From positions 1 to 64,000 of the forward strand of contig NZ_JABBAL010000006.1 of assembly GCF_018607995.1 (NCBI RefSeq): a stretch of DNA of 64,000 nt. The letters run 5' to 3'. Origin of the DNA: Planktotalea sp. Its GTDB lineage: Bacteria; Pseudomonadota; Alphaproteobacteria; Rhodobacterales; Rhodobacteraceae. The position numbers were made by a program, and so were the translations under genes. Position 1 is the first letter of the stretch. Each line of letters starts with the position of its first letter. Shown here piece by piece: positions 54,472-63,316 of this stretch. The notes under the pieces were generated by a model, which was not told the DNA's origin, made no database searches, and worked only from the letters and a program-made list of their open reading frames with translations.

Positions 54472-55791
54472 TCAGTCCCCGAGAAAGCTATTCAGATACG
54501 CGATAATCGCAACCTGATCTCCTTCCTTCTTGAGGCCCGAGAAAGACATTTTCGTCCCCTTCATGTATGACTTCGGCTTGGCGAGAAATTCTGTGAGCGA
54601 TGCCTCGTCCCAAATGCGACCTTCATCGTAGGCTGCTTTAAAGACGTTGGAGTATTTGAACCCGTCAACAGAACCCATTGTCCGCCCCAAAAGCGCGTTC
54701 AACTGTGGTCCAGACTTGTTCTTGGCCCCATCCCCAACAGCGTGGCAGGCTTTGCACTTCTTAAAGACCTTTTCGCCTGCTTTGATCAACGCAGCCCCTT
54801 CATCAGCGGGTTCTTCCACCGCTGCGGCAGCCACTTCGACGGTCTCTTCCACCTTCGCTTCCGCTTCTGGAATGAAGGACGCGCCCGCAGATGTGAAGCT
54901 TGGCAACCCTTCAACCGTGGCGTTGTTCATCACAGATTCAGAACCGCCATCTTCCGGCGTGTTCACCAAAAAGACAGAGCGCATGGTGACCGTGACTTCA
55001 TCCTTACAGTTGCTCATGCAAGGCTCCGCGCTCCACGCGGCATACTCGGCCTTTGGTCGATCATCGATGATGAAGCCGTTTTTGTTAGGCATCTCGAACG
55101 CGCCAAGGTTTACGTGGGTCAGCTCAAACTCATCATCGATCAGATCGTTCGAATAAAGGATGTAGGCGACAATCGCGTAGGTCTCATCAGGTGTTAGCGT
55201 TCCTGCCTCGCCAAAGGGCATAGAGCGGTAAACATAATCATACACTGTTGAGAGATGCGGCCAGTAAGAGCCAACAGTTTTCACAGGATCCTCATCCGCG
55301 AGTGTGTCGAACCCACCTGCCAAAACAGGCCAGTTATCAACACCTTCCGCGAAATCACCGTGGCAGGCTGCGCATTTGTCTGCAAACAGCTCTTCCCCAT
55401 CAAACGCGTTACCCGTACCCGCGGGCAAACCACGACCATCGGGCAGAACATCAACGTCCCACGCGGCAATCTCTTCAACCAAAGCTTCGCGGCCTAGGCC
55501 CATTGCCCCGTCATGCATAGGCGCAGGAGCGGTCAAAGACACCGTCGCAGGGCGCGCTTCAAGTTCTGCGATTTTGGCTTTTGCTGTGTCTTGCACCAAA
55601 GCGATCTGCGATTTCAGATCAGTGTTGGCTTCTTCTTGGCTGACCAAACGCGCTTCTGCCGCTTGCGCTTGTGCGCGTGCAATGTCCGCTTCGTCTGCTT
55701 TGTAGCTGCGTGTCATCGTGCCGTAAGCGCCGCCGAGGACGATGCCTGTTACGCCAAGTGCCGGGAGGAGGATATTAGGAGACTTCGACAT
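54472..55791 (-). CDS. soxD: SoxD, diheme cytochrome c subunit of sulfane dehydrogenase
   Basis: A 439-residue SoxD. It has an N-terminal hydrophobic anchor/signal (about 7-25), then a charged coiled-coil-like stretch. The first cytochrome domain has CAACH (about 140). A linker rich in Glu/Ala/Val (about 310-340) leads to a second class I cytochrome with CKACH (about 353). It takes electrons from SoxC. It overlaps soxC by 17 bp. Confidence 0.92.
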   Translation of the reverse strand: MSKSPNILLPALGVTGIVLGGAYGTMTRSYKADEADIARAQAQAAEARLVSQEEANTDLKSQIALVQDTAKAKIAELEARPATVSLTAPAPMHDGAMGLGREALVEEIAAWDVDVLPDGRGLPAGTGNAFDGEELFADKCAACHGDFAEGVDNWPVLAGGFDTLADEDPVKTVGSYWPHLSTVYDYVYRSMPFGEAGTLTPDETYAIVAYILYSNDLIDDEFELTHVNLGAFEMPNKNGFIIDDRPKAEYAAWSAEPCMSNCKDEVTVTMRSVFLVNTPEDGGSESVMNNATVEGLPSFTSAGASFIPEAEAKVEETVEVAAAAVEEPADEGAALIKAGEKVFKKCKACHAVGDGAKNKSGPQLNALLGRTMGSVDGFKYSNVFKAAYDEGRIWDEASLTEFLAKPKSYMKGTKMSFSGLKKEGDQVAIIAYLNSFLGD

Positions 55792-57046
55792 TCTCAGCGA
55801 TCCCTTCTGCGTTCACGTACCAAGTTTGGATACAATTGTTGTGATAAACGGAATTTTCGCCACGCGCGTCGCGCAGCTGTTCTTTGGTGGGTTGCACGTA
55901 GCCTGTTTCATCCATCGCACGCGCTTGCAGCAGCATCGGTGCACCGTCCCAATCCACGTCCAAATAGAAACGCGTCAGCGCTTTGGTGTCGCCTTGTTTG
56001 CCAAGACGTGCCGGTTCCCACGTAATGCCCCCATCGCGGGACACATCCACGCGGGTGATTTGACCGTGACCGGACCACGCAAGGCCAGAGATAACCAAAG
56101 GCCCTTTGCCATGTTCAATAGGCATTTGCGGACTGGGCGAGGTGATCACGGATTTAGCATCCATTACCCATGTCCATTTGCGCGCGGTGCCATCTTCCAT
56201 AACGTCGGTATATTTTGACGTCTCTTCGCGGCTTTCCGTGGCCGCGTCAGACACTTCAATACGGCGGATCCATTTGACCCACATGTTGCCTTCCCAACCC
56301 GGGACCACAAGGCGCACAGGGTAGCCGTGCTCCATTCGCAGTGCTTCGCCGTTGGCTTTGAACGCGACAAGCACATCATCGAGCGCCTTTTCCATCGGGA
56401 TAGAACGCCCGTTCGAGGAAGCGTCAGCCCCCTCCACATAGACCCACTTGTCCTTCAGATCACCAGCCGCGCCAAGACCTGCTTCATTGAGCAGTGCGCG
56501 CAGTGGAACGCCCGTGTATTCCATGTTGTGGATCATACCGTGGGTGAACTGCACGCCATTAAGCTGCGCACCGGCCCATTCCATCCCCGTGTTCGCCGCA
56601 CATTCGCAGAAATACACATGGTTCTCACGCGGGAAACGCTCCAGATCGGCGTAAGTAAACACCAGCGGCTTGTCGACCAGGCCATTGATCATCAGACGAT
56701 AATCGTCTTTCTTCATCTCAATCGCGCCAGAATGGTGACGTTCAAACGCGCAACCTTGTGGCGTGATCGTGCCCTCAAGCGCGTGGATCGGGGTGAAGTT
56801 AATCGAAGAGATTGGCGAAGCCGTCAACCACTCCACATTGCGGCGCACCACGTGGGATTCATATTCAATCGGCAAGCCGTAGGGTGTTTCGTCCACGCCC
56901 ACGCCTGTGATCGACGCCCAGTCTTGCACGTCTGTGATCAGCGGATCAGCGGTTTGCGCGCTCGCGGCCCCTGCAATGCTGCCAGCCGCAGCCGCAGCAC
57001 TGCCGCGCAAAAACGCGCGACGTGAGGGTTTATGCATCTCGTCCAT
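55775..57046 (-). CDS. soxC: SoxC, molybdenum-cofactor subunit of sulfane dehydrogenase
   Basis: A 423-residue sulfite-oxidase-fold protein with a Tat signal (PSRRAFLRGSAAAAAG). The Mo-ligand cysteine is in HVYFCECAANTGMEW (about residue 150). The C-terminal dimerisation domain follows (about 285-420). SoxCD oxidises the sulfane sulfur on SoxY, allowing full oxidation of thiosulfate without sulfur globules. The family length is normal. Confidence 0.94.
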   Translation of the reverse strand: MDEMHKPSRRAFLRGSAAAAAGSIAGAASAQTADPLITDVQDWASITGVGVDETPYGLPIEYESHVVRRNVEWLTASPISSINFTPIHALEGTITPQGCAFERHHSGAIEMKKDDYRLMINGLVDKPLVFTYADLERFPRENHVYFCECAANTGMEWAGAQLNGVQFTHGMIHNMEYTGVPLRALLNEAGLGAAGDLKDKWVYVEGADASSNGRSIPMEKALDDVLVAFKANGEALRMEHGYPVRLVVPGWEGNMWVKWIRRIEVSDAATESREETSKYTDVMEDGTARKWTWVMDAKSVITSPSPQMPIEHGKGPLVISGLAWSGHGQITRVDVSRDGGITWEPARLGKQGDTKALTRFYLDVDWDGAPMLLQARAMDETGYVQPTKEQLRDARGENSVYHNNCIQTWYVNAEGIAENVEVS

Positions 57047-57071
57047 GTCTCAAACTCTCTTTCGTGTTTCG

Positions 57072-58769
57072 TTAAACGCCGACAACTTCGACGCTGTTGT
57101 TGTCCTCCACCGTGACCGTCCCAAGCTTGGCGATATGGCTTTCCACCACGTCCCAAATTTGCGGCCCTTCGGTGCCTTCATTCACAGAGGCCCAACCAGC
57201 GACGACATATGCACGTGCAGGATCAATCTGTTCGCCCGTGCTCAAAAGCGTCATGTTGGAGATGCGCTGCCCTTGTGGTTTGGACACATCGATGGTGTAG
57301 CCAAGGCCACCCGTGCGCACCATGTCGCCGCCCTGTTGGTAATAGGGATCAGGGTTGAAGATGTTGTCGGCCACGTCTTCAAGCACCACTTGTAGGAATT
57401 CACCGGTCATTTCAGTGCGATACGCTTCACCGTAGCTCATCGAGGTGACGCCAAAGATATCCTCGCGTGTGATGTCCTGCCCAGGCACCATAGAAGGACC
57501 CCAACGCACACCGGGGCTGAGCGCGATTTCTGCGTCACGCTCTGACAGCAACGCGTCGCAAATCACATCATCCCACGTGCCGTTGAAATTACCACGGCGA
57601 TACAAAAGACTGTCGGTCTGCCCGATCACTTCAGACATTTCCGCCTCATAAGGTGCGCGCTGCTCATCAATGAGTGCGGCAACCTCAGCATCGGGTTCGA
57701 TCACATCAGAGAATATCGGGATCAATTTGGTACGATACCCCATCATCTTACCATCGCGGATATCGAGATCAACGCGGCTCACGAATTTACCGTTCGAACC
57801 GGAGGGCAGAATGATCGTGCTACCCACAACAGCAGGTTCAGGCAAAGCATCATGTGTGTGCCCAGAGAGGATCACGTCGATGCCTGGCACAACGCTCGCC
57901 ATCTTCTTATCCACGTCAAAGCCATTATGGCTGAGCACAACAACGCATTCCGCACCCGCTGCACGGACTTCTTGCACCATCGCGTTCATGTTTTCGTCGC
58001 GAATACCAAAGGAATACTCTGGGAACATCCAACCGGGGTTGGCGATCGGCATGTAGGGGAAGGCTTGGCCGATGACAGCGATCTTGGTGCCGCCGCGCTC
58101 GAACATCTTGTAGGGCGGGAATAGCTCGGTCGGCTCGTCCCATTCTACATCAAAGATGTTCTGACCTAGCGCTGCGAAGGGCAAATCCTCGACAATCTCT
58201 TGCACGCGCTCGCTACCAAGCGTGAATTCCCAGTGGAATGTCATCGCCTCAGGCTTCAGCGCGTTCATTACGTTGACCATGTCCTGACCTTGAGTCTTGT
58301 GACACGTGTACGAACCATGCCACGTGTCACCGCCATCGAGCAGGATTGCGTCAGGGCGATCCGCGCGGATTGCTTTGATCACGGTCGCCACGCGATCCAA
58401 CCCACCAACACGGCCATAAGCCTGCGCAAGCGACGAAAAATCGCCAGAACTCAATGCATAATGGCTCGGAGAGCCGTCAGCGATGCCATAGGCTTTGCGG
58501 AAATCCGCGCCCGTGATGTGGGGAACAACGCCTTTGTTCTCGCCCACTCCGATGTTGATCGATGGCTCGCGAAAATGGATTGGCTTTAACTGACCATGAA
58601 TGTCAGTGATGTGGATCAGGGAGACGTTGCCGAAGGTATCGAACTCAAGCAGTTGATCTTGGCTGAGGGCTTGCTGCGCGCCAAGGCGTGCCCAATTGCC
58701 GAAGCCAGAGGCACCAACAAGCGCTGACGCTGCCATACTCACCTGTAGAAAGTCGCGACGATTGATCAT
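57072..58769 (-). CDS. soxB: SoxB, dimanganese thiosulfohydrolase
   Basis: A 565-residue periplasmic 5'-nucleotidase-fold enzyme with a Tat signal (INRRDFLQVSMAASA). Metal-site motifs are ITDIHGQ (about 53), LDGGDTWHGS (about 143), LSHNGFD and LSGHTHDAL. It releases sulfate from SoxY-bound S-sulfonate. The gene begins after a hairpin that separates it from soxA. Confidence 0.96.
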   Translation of the reverse strand: MINRRDFLQVSMAASALVGASGFGNWARLGAQQALSQDQLLEFDTFGNVSLIHITDIHGQLKPIHFREPSINIGVGENKGVVPHITGADFRKAYGIADGSPSHYALSSGDFSSLAQAYGRVGGLDRVATVIKAIRADRPDAILLDGGDTWHGSYTCHKTQGQDMVNVMNALKPEAMTFHWEFTLGSERVQEIVEDLPFAALGQNIFDVEWDEPTELFPPYKMFERGGTKIAVIGQAFPYMPIANPGWMFPEYSFGIRDENMNAMVQEVRAAGAECVVVLSHNGFDVDKKMASVVPGIDVILSGHTHDALPEPAVVGSTIILPSGSNGKFVSRVDLDIRDGKMMGYRTKLIPIFSDVIEPDAEVAALIDEQRAPYEAEMSEVIGQTDSLLYRRGNFNGTWDDVICDALLSERDAEIALSPGVRWGPSMVPGQDITREDIFGVTSMSYGEAYRTEMTGEFLQVVLEDVADNIFNPDPYYQQGGDMVRTGGLGYTIDVSKPQGQRISNMTLLSTGEQIDPARAYVVAGWASVNEGTEGPQIWDVVESHIAKLGTVTVEDNNSVEVVGV

Positions 58770-58819
58770 GGGTTAACCGATCCTTAATACATATGCGCAT
58801 AATTGAATGCGATTTAGAG

Positions 58820-58851
58820 AAGAAAACCCCACGCCAATTAGGCGCAGGGTT
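58820..58851 (-). terminator. Terminator-like hairpin between soxA and soxB
   Basis: On the minus strand AACCC-TG-CGCC pairs with GGCG-TG-GGGTT around TAATT, then TTTTCT follows. It begins 10 bp after the soxA stop. Partial termination here would make soxXYZA more abundant than soxBCDEF. Confidence 0.65.
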
Positions 58852-58860
58852 CATCAATGT

Positions 58861-59691
58861 TTAGTTTCGAACGGAAGGTGTTTCGACGGCCAGACCTTCA
58901 CCGCGAGATGCAAGATATAGCTCAAGCGCTTTGAACTCTTCGCCGCCCTCTTTGAAAGGTGTCGCACGAATGTTTTTCATGCAGCCTTTGAAACGGCCAT
59001 GACTGGAATTCAGCTTGGCATTCTTGAGGCGGTATGTTGGGAAACCGTTGATCTGACCTTGCGACAGGTGATCGGCGCGGATCATCGTGCCGTAATTGTC
59101 CTCGTGACAATTTGAACATGCCATATCGAGCTGACCCACACGTGTGTAGTAAAGCTCTTTGCCTTTTTCCCAGAACGGTGCTGCATCGCCGTCGATGGCC
59201 ACGTTCACTGGCATGCCGCGCGATTGCAGACCGATCAAGGCTGTCATCGCCGTCATGTTGCCCTTGGACCATTTCCACGGCTCCGCGCCCATACGTTCGG
59301 TGCGGCACTCGTTGATGATGTTTTCCATCGTGACCAACTCACCGTCCTCAACACGTGGCAGCGTTGGACGCAGCCCTGCGAAATCTTCAACATTCTCGTG
59401 ACAGGATGCGCAGGATTTGCCTTCAGATCCGTCAACTTTGGCCCAAAGATCAATCGCTTGATCGACAAAGATCATGCCCGGATTATCAAAATCATCCGAT
59501 TGCAGCGCTTGTGTTTCGCTCGCGCGGAAGCGCCAACCTGAATAGATCGTGTCGACATTTTCCATGTGCAATGGCGCGGCGGCTTCTGTCAGCAGAGCTT
59601 CCCCATCCACAGCTAAAGCATTGCTATCTTGCGCAGCAGCACTGGTCGCCAAAGCAGCAACCCCGCATGAGATCCATAGTTTCAAATTCAT
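58861..59691 (-). CDS. soxA: SoxA, diheme cytochrome c subunit of L-cysteine S-thiosulfotransferase
   Basis: About 276 residues from ATG 59691 (MNLKLWISCGVAALATSAAAQ, a Sec signal). It has two heme sites, CASCH (about 104) and CSNCH (about 199), and the active-site cysteine in FKGCMKNIRA near residue 244 that ligates the catalytic heme. With SoxX it links thiosulfate to SoxYZ. The presence of both CxxCH motifs marks the diheme form typical of Alphaproteobacteria. Confidence 0.95.
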   Translation of the reverse strand: MNLKLWISCGVAALATSAAAQDSNALAVDGEALLTEAAAPLHMENVDTIYSGWRFRASETQALQSDDFDNPGMIFVDQAIDLWAKVDGSEGKSCASCHENVEDFAGLRPTLPRVEDGELVTMENIINECRTERMGAEPWKWSKGNMTAMTALIGLQSRGMPVNVAIDGDAAPFWEKGKELYYTRVGQLDMACSNCHEDNYGTMIRADHLSQGQINGFPTYRLKNAKLNSSHGRFKGCMKNIRATPFKEGGEEFKALELYLASRGEGLAVETPSVRN

Positions 59692-59724
59692 TGTGACCCT
59701 CCCTTTCAAGATCATGTCTCTAAC

Positions 59725-60054
59725 TTAGGAGACTTCGATCTTTTTACTTGTGTCGTAGACCGAACCGTCATCGTCGTACCACGTAAACTTGAACTCACCG
59801 CTCTCAGGAACCACTGCTTCGAACTGGAAATAGGGGTTTGTAGAAATCGCGGGCTCTAGCGTGACGTCGATCACATTCTGATCGTTGAAATCAGCCGTGA
59901 AGCGGTTGATGATCGAGCGCGGGATCGCATTGCCGTCGCCATCTTTACGCTGACCGCTTTCCATCTTGTGGCTGATCAAAGTTTTAATCGTGATCGTCTC
60001 GCCAGCGGATGCCTTTTTAGGGACTTTGACGCGGGGTTTTACACCTTTAGCCAT
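59725..60054 (-). CDS. soxZ: SoxZ, sulfur-carrier partner protein
   Basis: A 109-residue immunoglobulin-like SoxZ (MAKGVKPRVKVPKKASAGE; ends DTSKKIEVS). It has no signal of its own, because it is exported with SoxY by the Tat system. It forms the SoxYZ carrier and lies 23 bp after soxY. Family length is 105-110. Confidence 0.95.
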   Translation of the reverse strand: MAKGVKPRVKVPKKASAGETITIKTLISHKMESGQRKDGDGNAIPRSIINRFTADFNDQNVIDVTLEPAISTNPYFQFEAVVPESGEFKFTWYDDDGSVYDTSKKIEVS

Positions 60055-60077
60055 GTTGTTTCTCCTCGTGTCTTAGC

Positions 60078-60500
60078 TTAGCCGCCGCAGCCGCCGATTG
60101 TTACTTTTACGTTGGCCGAGGCGCGCTGAAAGCTGCCGTCTTCCATCTTGGCAAGCGCCACAATATTCTGCGTGCCCGCGAGGCGAATACGTGTGGAGGC
60201 GCTGCGCGATGCGCTCAGCGGTCCAAAGTTGAACGTCGCAACCGCTGGAACAGGATTGCCATCTGCGAACAATGTGATCGCAACAGCGCCCGGTGCATCG
60301 ACCGAGATTGGAACAGTGTTGCCGTTTTCCGCAATTTCTGGCGCGGTCAATGTGATTGCACCCTCGCCGATTTCTGCGCCGCCAGTCATTTCGGCGATGG
60401 CATCATCCGTCAAGCTCGCGAACGCAGGTGCACCTGCGAAACTGGCAAACGCCAGTGCAGAGCCGCCAAGCGCGAGAGTTTTCCGCCGTGTCAGTGTCAT
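60078..60500 (-). CDS. soxY: SoxY, covalent sulfur-carrier protein
   Basis: About 140 residues from ATG 60500, with a Tat signal (TLTRRKTLALGGSALAFASF). The C-terminus VTIGGCGG holds the swinging-arm cysteine that carries the sulfur intermediate. The track start is 18 bp earlier. soxZ follows. Confidence 0.95.
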   Translation of the reverse strand: MTLTRRKTLALGGSALAFASFAGAPAFASLTDDAIAEMTGGAEIGEGAITLTAPEIAENGNTVPISVDAPGAVAITLFADGNPVPAVATFNFGPLSASRSASTRIRLAGTQNIVALAKMEDGSFQRASANVKVTIGGCGG

Positions 60501-60524
60501 GTTATTCTCCAAAATCATGCGACC

Positions 60525-60980
60525 TCACTCCTCCTTGAGTGTGATCAGATACGCGACAACATCCTCGACCTGCTGGGCCGACAGGATGGATTTGCCTTCA
60601 AATTTCTCAAGCGCACGGGTGTAGCCAGCATCTATGTAAAACGCGGGCATGATGGTGCCTTCAAAGACCATTTTTGAGTTCGCAACGATGGCGCGCAACT
60701 CGGCTTCGGACCAACGGTCCGCAACTCCGTCCATGGTTGGACCAACTTCACCATGGAAGCTTTGCTCGGACCAATCAGTATTTGCGTGGCATGCAAGACA
60801 ATTGCCTTGTTTACGGTCAGCAAAAACCTCTCGCCCTGCGGCGGCATCCCCTGCAACGCCTGTCAAAGACGCCTCAACAGCACCTTCCACAAATGCTACA
60901 TCTACCGGCTTAACGCCATCGGCGAAACCCGGATTTGCGGCTAGAGCTGCGACAATAGCCGTTCTAAAAACACATTTCAT
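60525..60980 (-). CDS. soxX: SoxX, mono-heme cytochrome c subunit
   Basis: A 151-residue exported cytochrome (signal cleaved near NPGFADG) with a single heme site CLACH (about 59) and a C-terminal methionine ligand region TIMPAFYID (about 108). It pairs with SoxA. It is the first gene of soxXYZA; the upstream 130 bp hold a perfect inverted repeat proposed as a SoxR site. Confidence 0.93.
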   Translation of the reverse strand: MKCVFRTAIVAALAANPGFADGVKPVDVAFVEGAVEASLTGVAGDAAAGREVFADRKQGNCLACHANTDWSEQSFHGEVGPTMDGVADRWSEAELRAIVANSKMVFEGTIMPAFYIDAGYTRALEKFEGKSILSAQQVEDVVAYLITLKEE

Positions 60981-61055
60981 AAACCCTCCCTAATGACGCA
61001 ATTACGTCGGTCATTTGCAGTACACTAATGCACACCGTTCCGTTATGGCAACAAC

Positions 61056-61075
61056 AAATTCAAAAAAGTGAATTT
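61056..61075. promoter_or_regulatory. Candidate SoxR operator upstream of soxX
   Basis: AAATTCA-AAAAAG-TGAATTT is a perfect 7-bp inverted repeat 76 bp before soxX. SoxR of Paracoccus is known to bind the soxW-soxX and soxS-soxV gaps, and this is the first of those gaps. Confidence 0.55.
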
Positions 61076-61112
61076 CTTCTTTGGCTTGCGGGTGCTGCGT
61101 GCTTTGTGAGAC

Positions 61113-61673
61113 TTAGTTACTTTGCTCTGCAAACTTGCGCGCATGGTATTTCTGAAACGGCTCATCGCTGTTGTAGCCTTCCTCGACCACCCAGTTGAGC
61201 ATATTAAGAGTGGTCCACCTTCCAAAGGCACCCGGCATATTCGCAGCCGCGACTTCGGGGACGGTTGCGCCTTCGGGTACCTCGCTCGGGAAGAAATAGA
61301 TGTTCGGGGTAAACAAGGCGCGCCAGCGTTTGACCATATCCTTCTCCGGCAAAGTCGTACCATCAAAATCTGTGACCTCTACATCGCCGAACATATTAAT
61401 CTGCACCACGAAGAAATTCTCTTCGATGTAGTCATTCACTTCTGGAACGGTAAAAACTTCCTCATGCATCTTCTTACAATAAATACAGCCGCGCTGCTCC
61501 ACGATGATCATCAAGCGTTTACCTTCGGCGTTGGCTTCTTCCAGATCTTCGTTCAAATCTTTGAACGTGTCACGCATCCAAGGCGCTTTGTGCAAGCCGT
61601 CGTCGCCAACCTCAGCGGCCGCAGAACTGATCGCGAAAAATGTCGCGAATATGAGTGTCAAAAATCTTATCAT
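61113..61673 (-). CDS. soxW: SoxW, periplasmic thioredoxin
   Basis: A 186-residue thioredoxin-fold protein with a Sec signal (ISSAAAEVG). The active site is RGCIYCKK (about residues 61-68). It receives electrons from SoxV and keeps periplasmic thiols such as SoxY reduced. It lies 14 bp after soxV. Confidence 0.88.
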   Translation of the reverse strand: MIRFLTLIFATFFAISSAAAEVGDDGLHKAPWMRDTFKDLNEDLEEANAEGKRLMIIVEQRGCIYCKKMHEEVFTVPEVNDYIEENFFVVQINMFGDVEVTDFDGTTLPEKDMVKRWRALFTPNIYFFPSEVPEGATVPEVAAANMPGAFGRWTTLNMLNWVVEEGYNSDEPFQKYHARKFAEQSN

Positions 61674-61687
61674 CTAATGTCTCCTAA

Positions 61688-62428
61688 TTAGCCGATTGTG
61701 CTGAACCACGGAATGTTTTCCAGCATCCACTGCGCAATAATGTTGATCGAGTTTGTCGCAATCAAAAGCCCGAAAACGATCAACAAAGCCCCCATCAATT
61801 TCTCGATCAAGCCCAAATGACGACGAAAGCGCACCATCCATTTCATAAACGGCCCGATGAACAGGGCCGCGACAATGAACGGCAACGTCATCCCGACACC
61901 GTATGCAAACAACAAGACCGCGCCCTGCCCAGCGGATTCTTGGCCTGCCGCGGTGAAAAGGATGGCGGCAAGGACGGGTCCAACGCAGGGCGTCCAGCCA
62001 AATGCAAAGGCAAGGCCGATCACAAATGCGCCGAATAGGCCTACATTGGTCGAGTTGCCTGTATCAGCGCGAAACTGGCGGTACAGAATGCCGATTTTGA
62101 TGACGCCCAGAAAGTGCAAACCCATCGCGATGATGATCGCAGCCGCGACCCAACGCAAAACATCAAAGTACTCGCGCACCACTTGGCCAAACATTGTTGC
62201 TGTCGCACCAAGCCCCATGAACACGGTGATCACACCCAGCGCAAAACAACACGCCGCTGCAAAAGTACGAAGGCGCACTTGCGGTGAAACTTCTGCGTCA
62301 GCCGCGATCTGGTTCATGCCCACACCTGCGAGATAGCTTAGGTAGAATGGCACAATAGGCAGGATGCAGGGCGACAAGAAGGACAACAGCCCCGCAACTA
62401 GCGCCCCGTAAAGCGAAACGTCAAACAT
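61688..62428 (-). CDS. soxV: SoxV, CcdA-like membrane thiol-disulfide transporter
   Basis: A 246-residue membrane protein with six hydrophobic helices of the CcdA/DsbD type. The paired cysteines are in FLSPCILPIVPF (about 22) and GWTPCVGPVLAA (about 145). It passes reducing equivalents from cytoplasmic thioredoxin to SoxW and SoxYZ. It is the first gene of the minus-strand sox operon and divergent from soxS. Confidence 0.92.
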   Translation of the reverse strand: MFDVSLYGALVAGLLSFLSPCILPIVPFYLSYLAGVGMNQIAADAEVSPQVRLRTFAAACCFALGVITVFMGLGATATMFGQVVREYFDVLRWVAAAIIIAMGLHFLGVIKIGILYRQFRADTGNSTNVGLFGAFVIGLAFAFGWTPCVGPVLAAILFTAAGQESAGQGAVLLFAYGVGMTLPFIVAALFIGPFMKWMVRFRRHLGLIEKLMGALLIVFGLLIATNSINIIAQWMLENIPWFSTIG

Positions 62429-62455
62429 ACGACACGTGCCCTTTGGCTTGAAATA

Positions 62456-62476
62456 TTCATAAATTAGATTATGTAA
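62456..62476. promoter_or_regulatory. Candidate SoxR operator in the soxV-soxS divergent region
   Basis: TTCATAA-ATTAGA-TTATGTAA is an AT-rich imperfect inverted repeat in the 83-bp gap between divergent starts. ArsR-family proteins bind such sites, and this is the gap bound by SoxR in Paracoccus. Confidence 0.5.
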
Positions 62477-62511
62477 TTACGAACAACCCGTCAACAATCG
62501 GATGTGCTTTC

Positions 62512-62892
62512 GTGCTCAAATCACTTCTCTGTGCTGCTGCTCTCGCGTTTCCTATGGCGCTCTCTTCGACGCTTCTCGCGGCCGCAGATTCCTATCTTTT
62601 GATGGCGGAAGAAGACGGCTGCTATTGGTGCGCACGCTGGGATAAAGAAATTTCGCAAATTTATCCCAAGACGCCTGAAGGCAAGGCTGCACCTTTAAAA
62701 CGCTATGATCTGCGCAGTGAGACGCCGGATGTGGACTTCAAACAGCGCGTCACCTTCACCCCAACGTTTATCGTGGTGAGCGATGGCAAAGAGGTTAACA
62801 GATTAGAGGGCTATCCCGGAGAAGATTTCTTTTGGGGTTTGCTGTCTCAAATGCTATCTCGAGCAGGTATTGATCTAGGTGAGGCCAATTAA
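62512..62892 (+). CDS. soxS: SoxS, periplasmic thioredoxin of the Sox system
   Basis: A 126-residue protein beginning with GTG 62512. It has a Sec signal (to about residue 26) and a thioredoxin fold with DGCYWCARW (about residues 35-43) and the cis-proline segment VTFTPTFIV. SoxS reactivates SoxYZ in Paracoccus. The soxR ATG follows its TAA directly. Confidence 0.88.
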   Translation: MLKSLLCAAALAFPMALSSTLLAAADSYLLMAEEDGCYWCARWDKEISQIYPKTPEGKAAPLKRYDLRSETPDVDFKQRVTFTPTFIVVSDGKEVNRLEGYPGEDFFWGLLSQMLSRAGIDLGEAN

Positions 62893-63276
62893 ATGACCAC
62901 CACACTTGCCATGGAGCCCCAAACAGAGGGCCAAATCGTGTCTCGATTGCCCGTGTTCGACAAGAATATGTGCACAGAAGATATGGAAAAGATGATGGCC
63001 AATGCACAATTGGCCGCGAATTTCCTGAAGGCGATTAGCCATGAAGGGCGTTTGATGATCCTGTGCCATCTCGCGTCAGGTGAAAAATCGGTGAACGAAC
63101 TGGAGGATCTTCTGTCCTCGCGCCAAGCCGCTGTGTCGCAACAGCTGTCTCGCCTCCGCCTTGAGGGCCTCGTGACCCCGCGTCGCGAAGGCAAGGCAAT
63201 ATACTACAGTTTGTCCGACGACCGCCCCAAACAGATCATGGAAGTCGTCTACGACCTGTTTTGCCGCGAAGATTAA
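62893..63276 (+). CDS. soxR: SoxR, ArsR-family sulfane-sulfur-responsive repressor
   Basis: A 127-residue ArsR-type regulator with the winged HTH SSRQAAVSQQLSRLRLEGLV (about 76-95). Cysteines are at 27, 58 (MILCHLASG) and 124 (YDLFC). The 66-residue spacing of C58 and C124 equals that of the sensing pair in the related SqrR/BigR proteins, which form a sulfur bridge on exposure to polysulfide. It probably represses both sox arms and soxT. Confidence 0.92.
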   Translation: MTTTLAMEPQTEGQIVSRLPVFDKNMCTEDMEKMMANAQLAANFLKAISHEGRLMILCHLASGEKSVNELEDLLSSRQAAVSQQLSRLRLEGLVTPRREGKAIYYSLSDDRPKQIMEVVYDLFCRED

Positions 63277-63316
63277 TCAAACATTTCGCCAATGTTTGGA
63301 CTAAGGGGGACACCCA

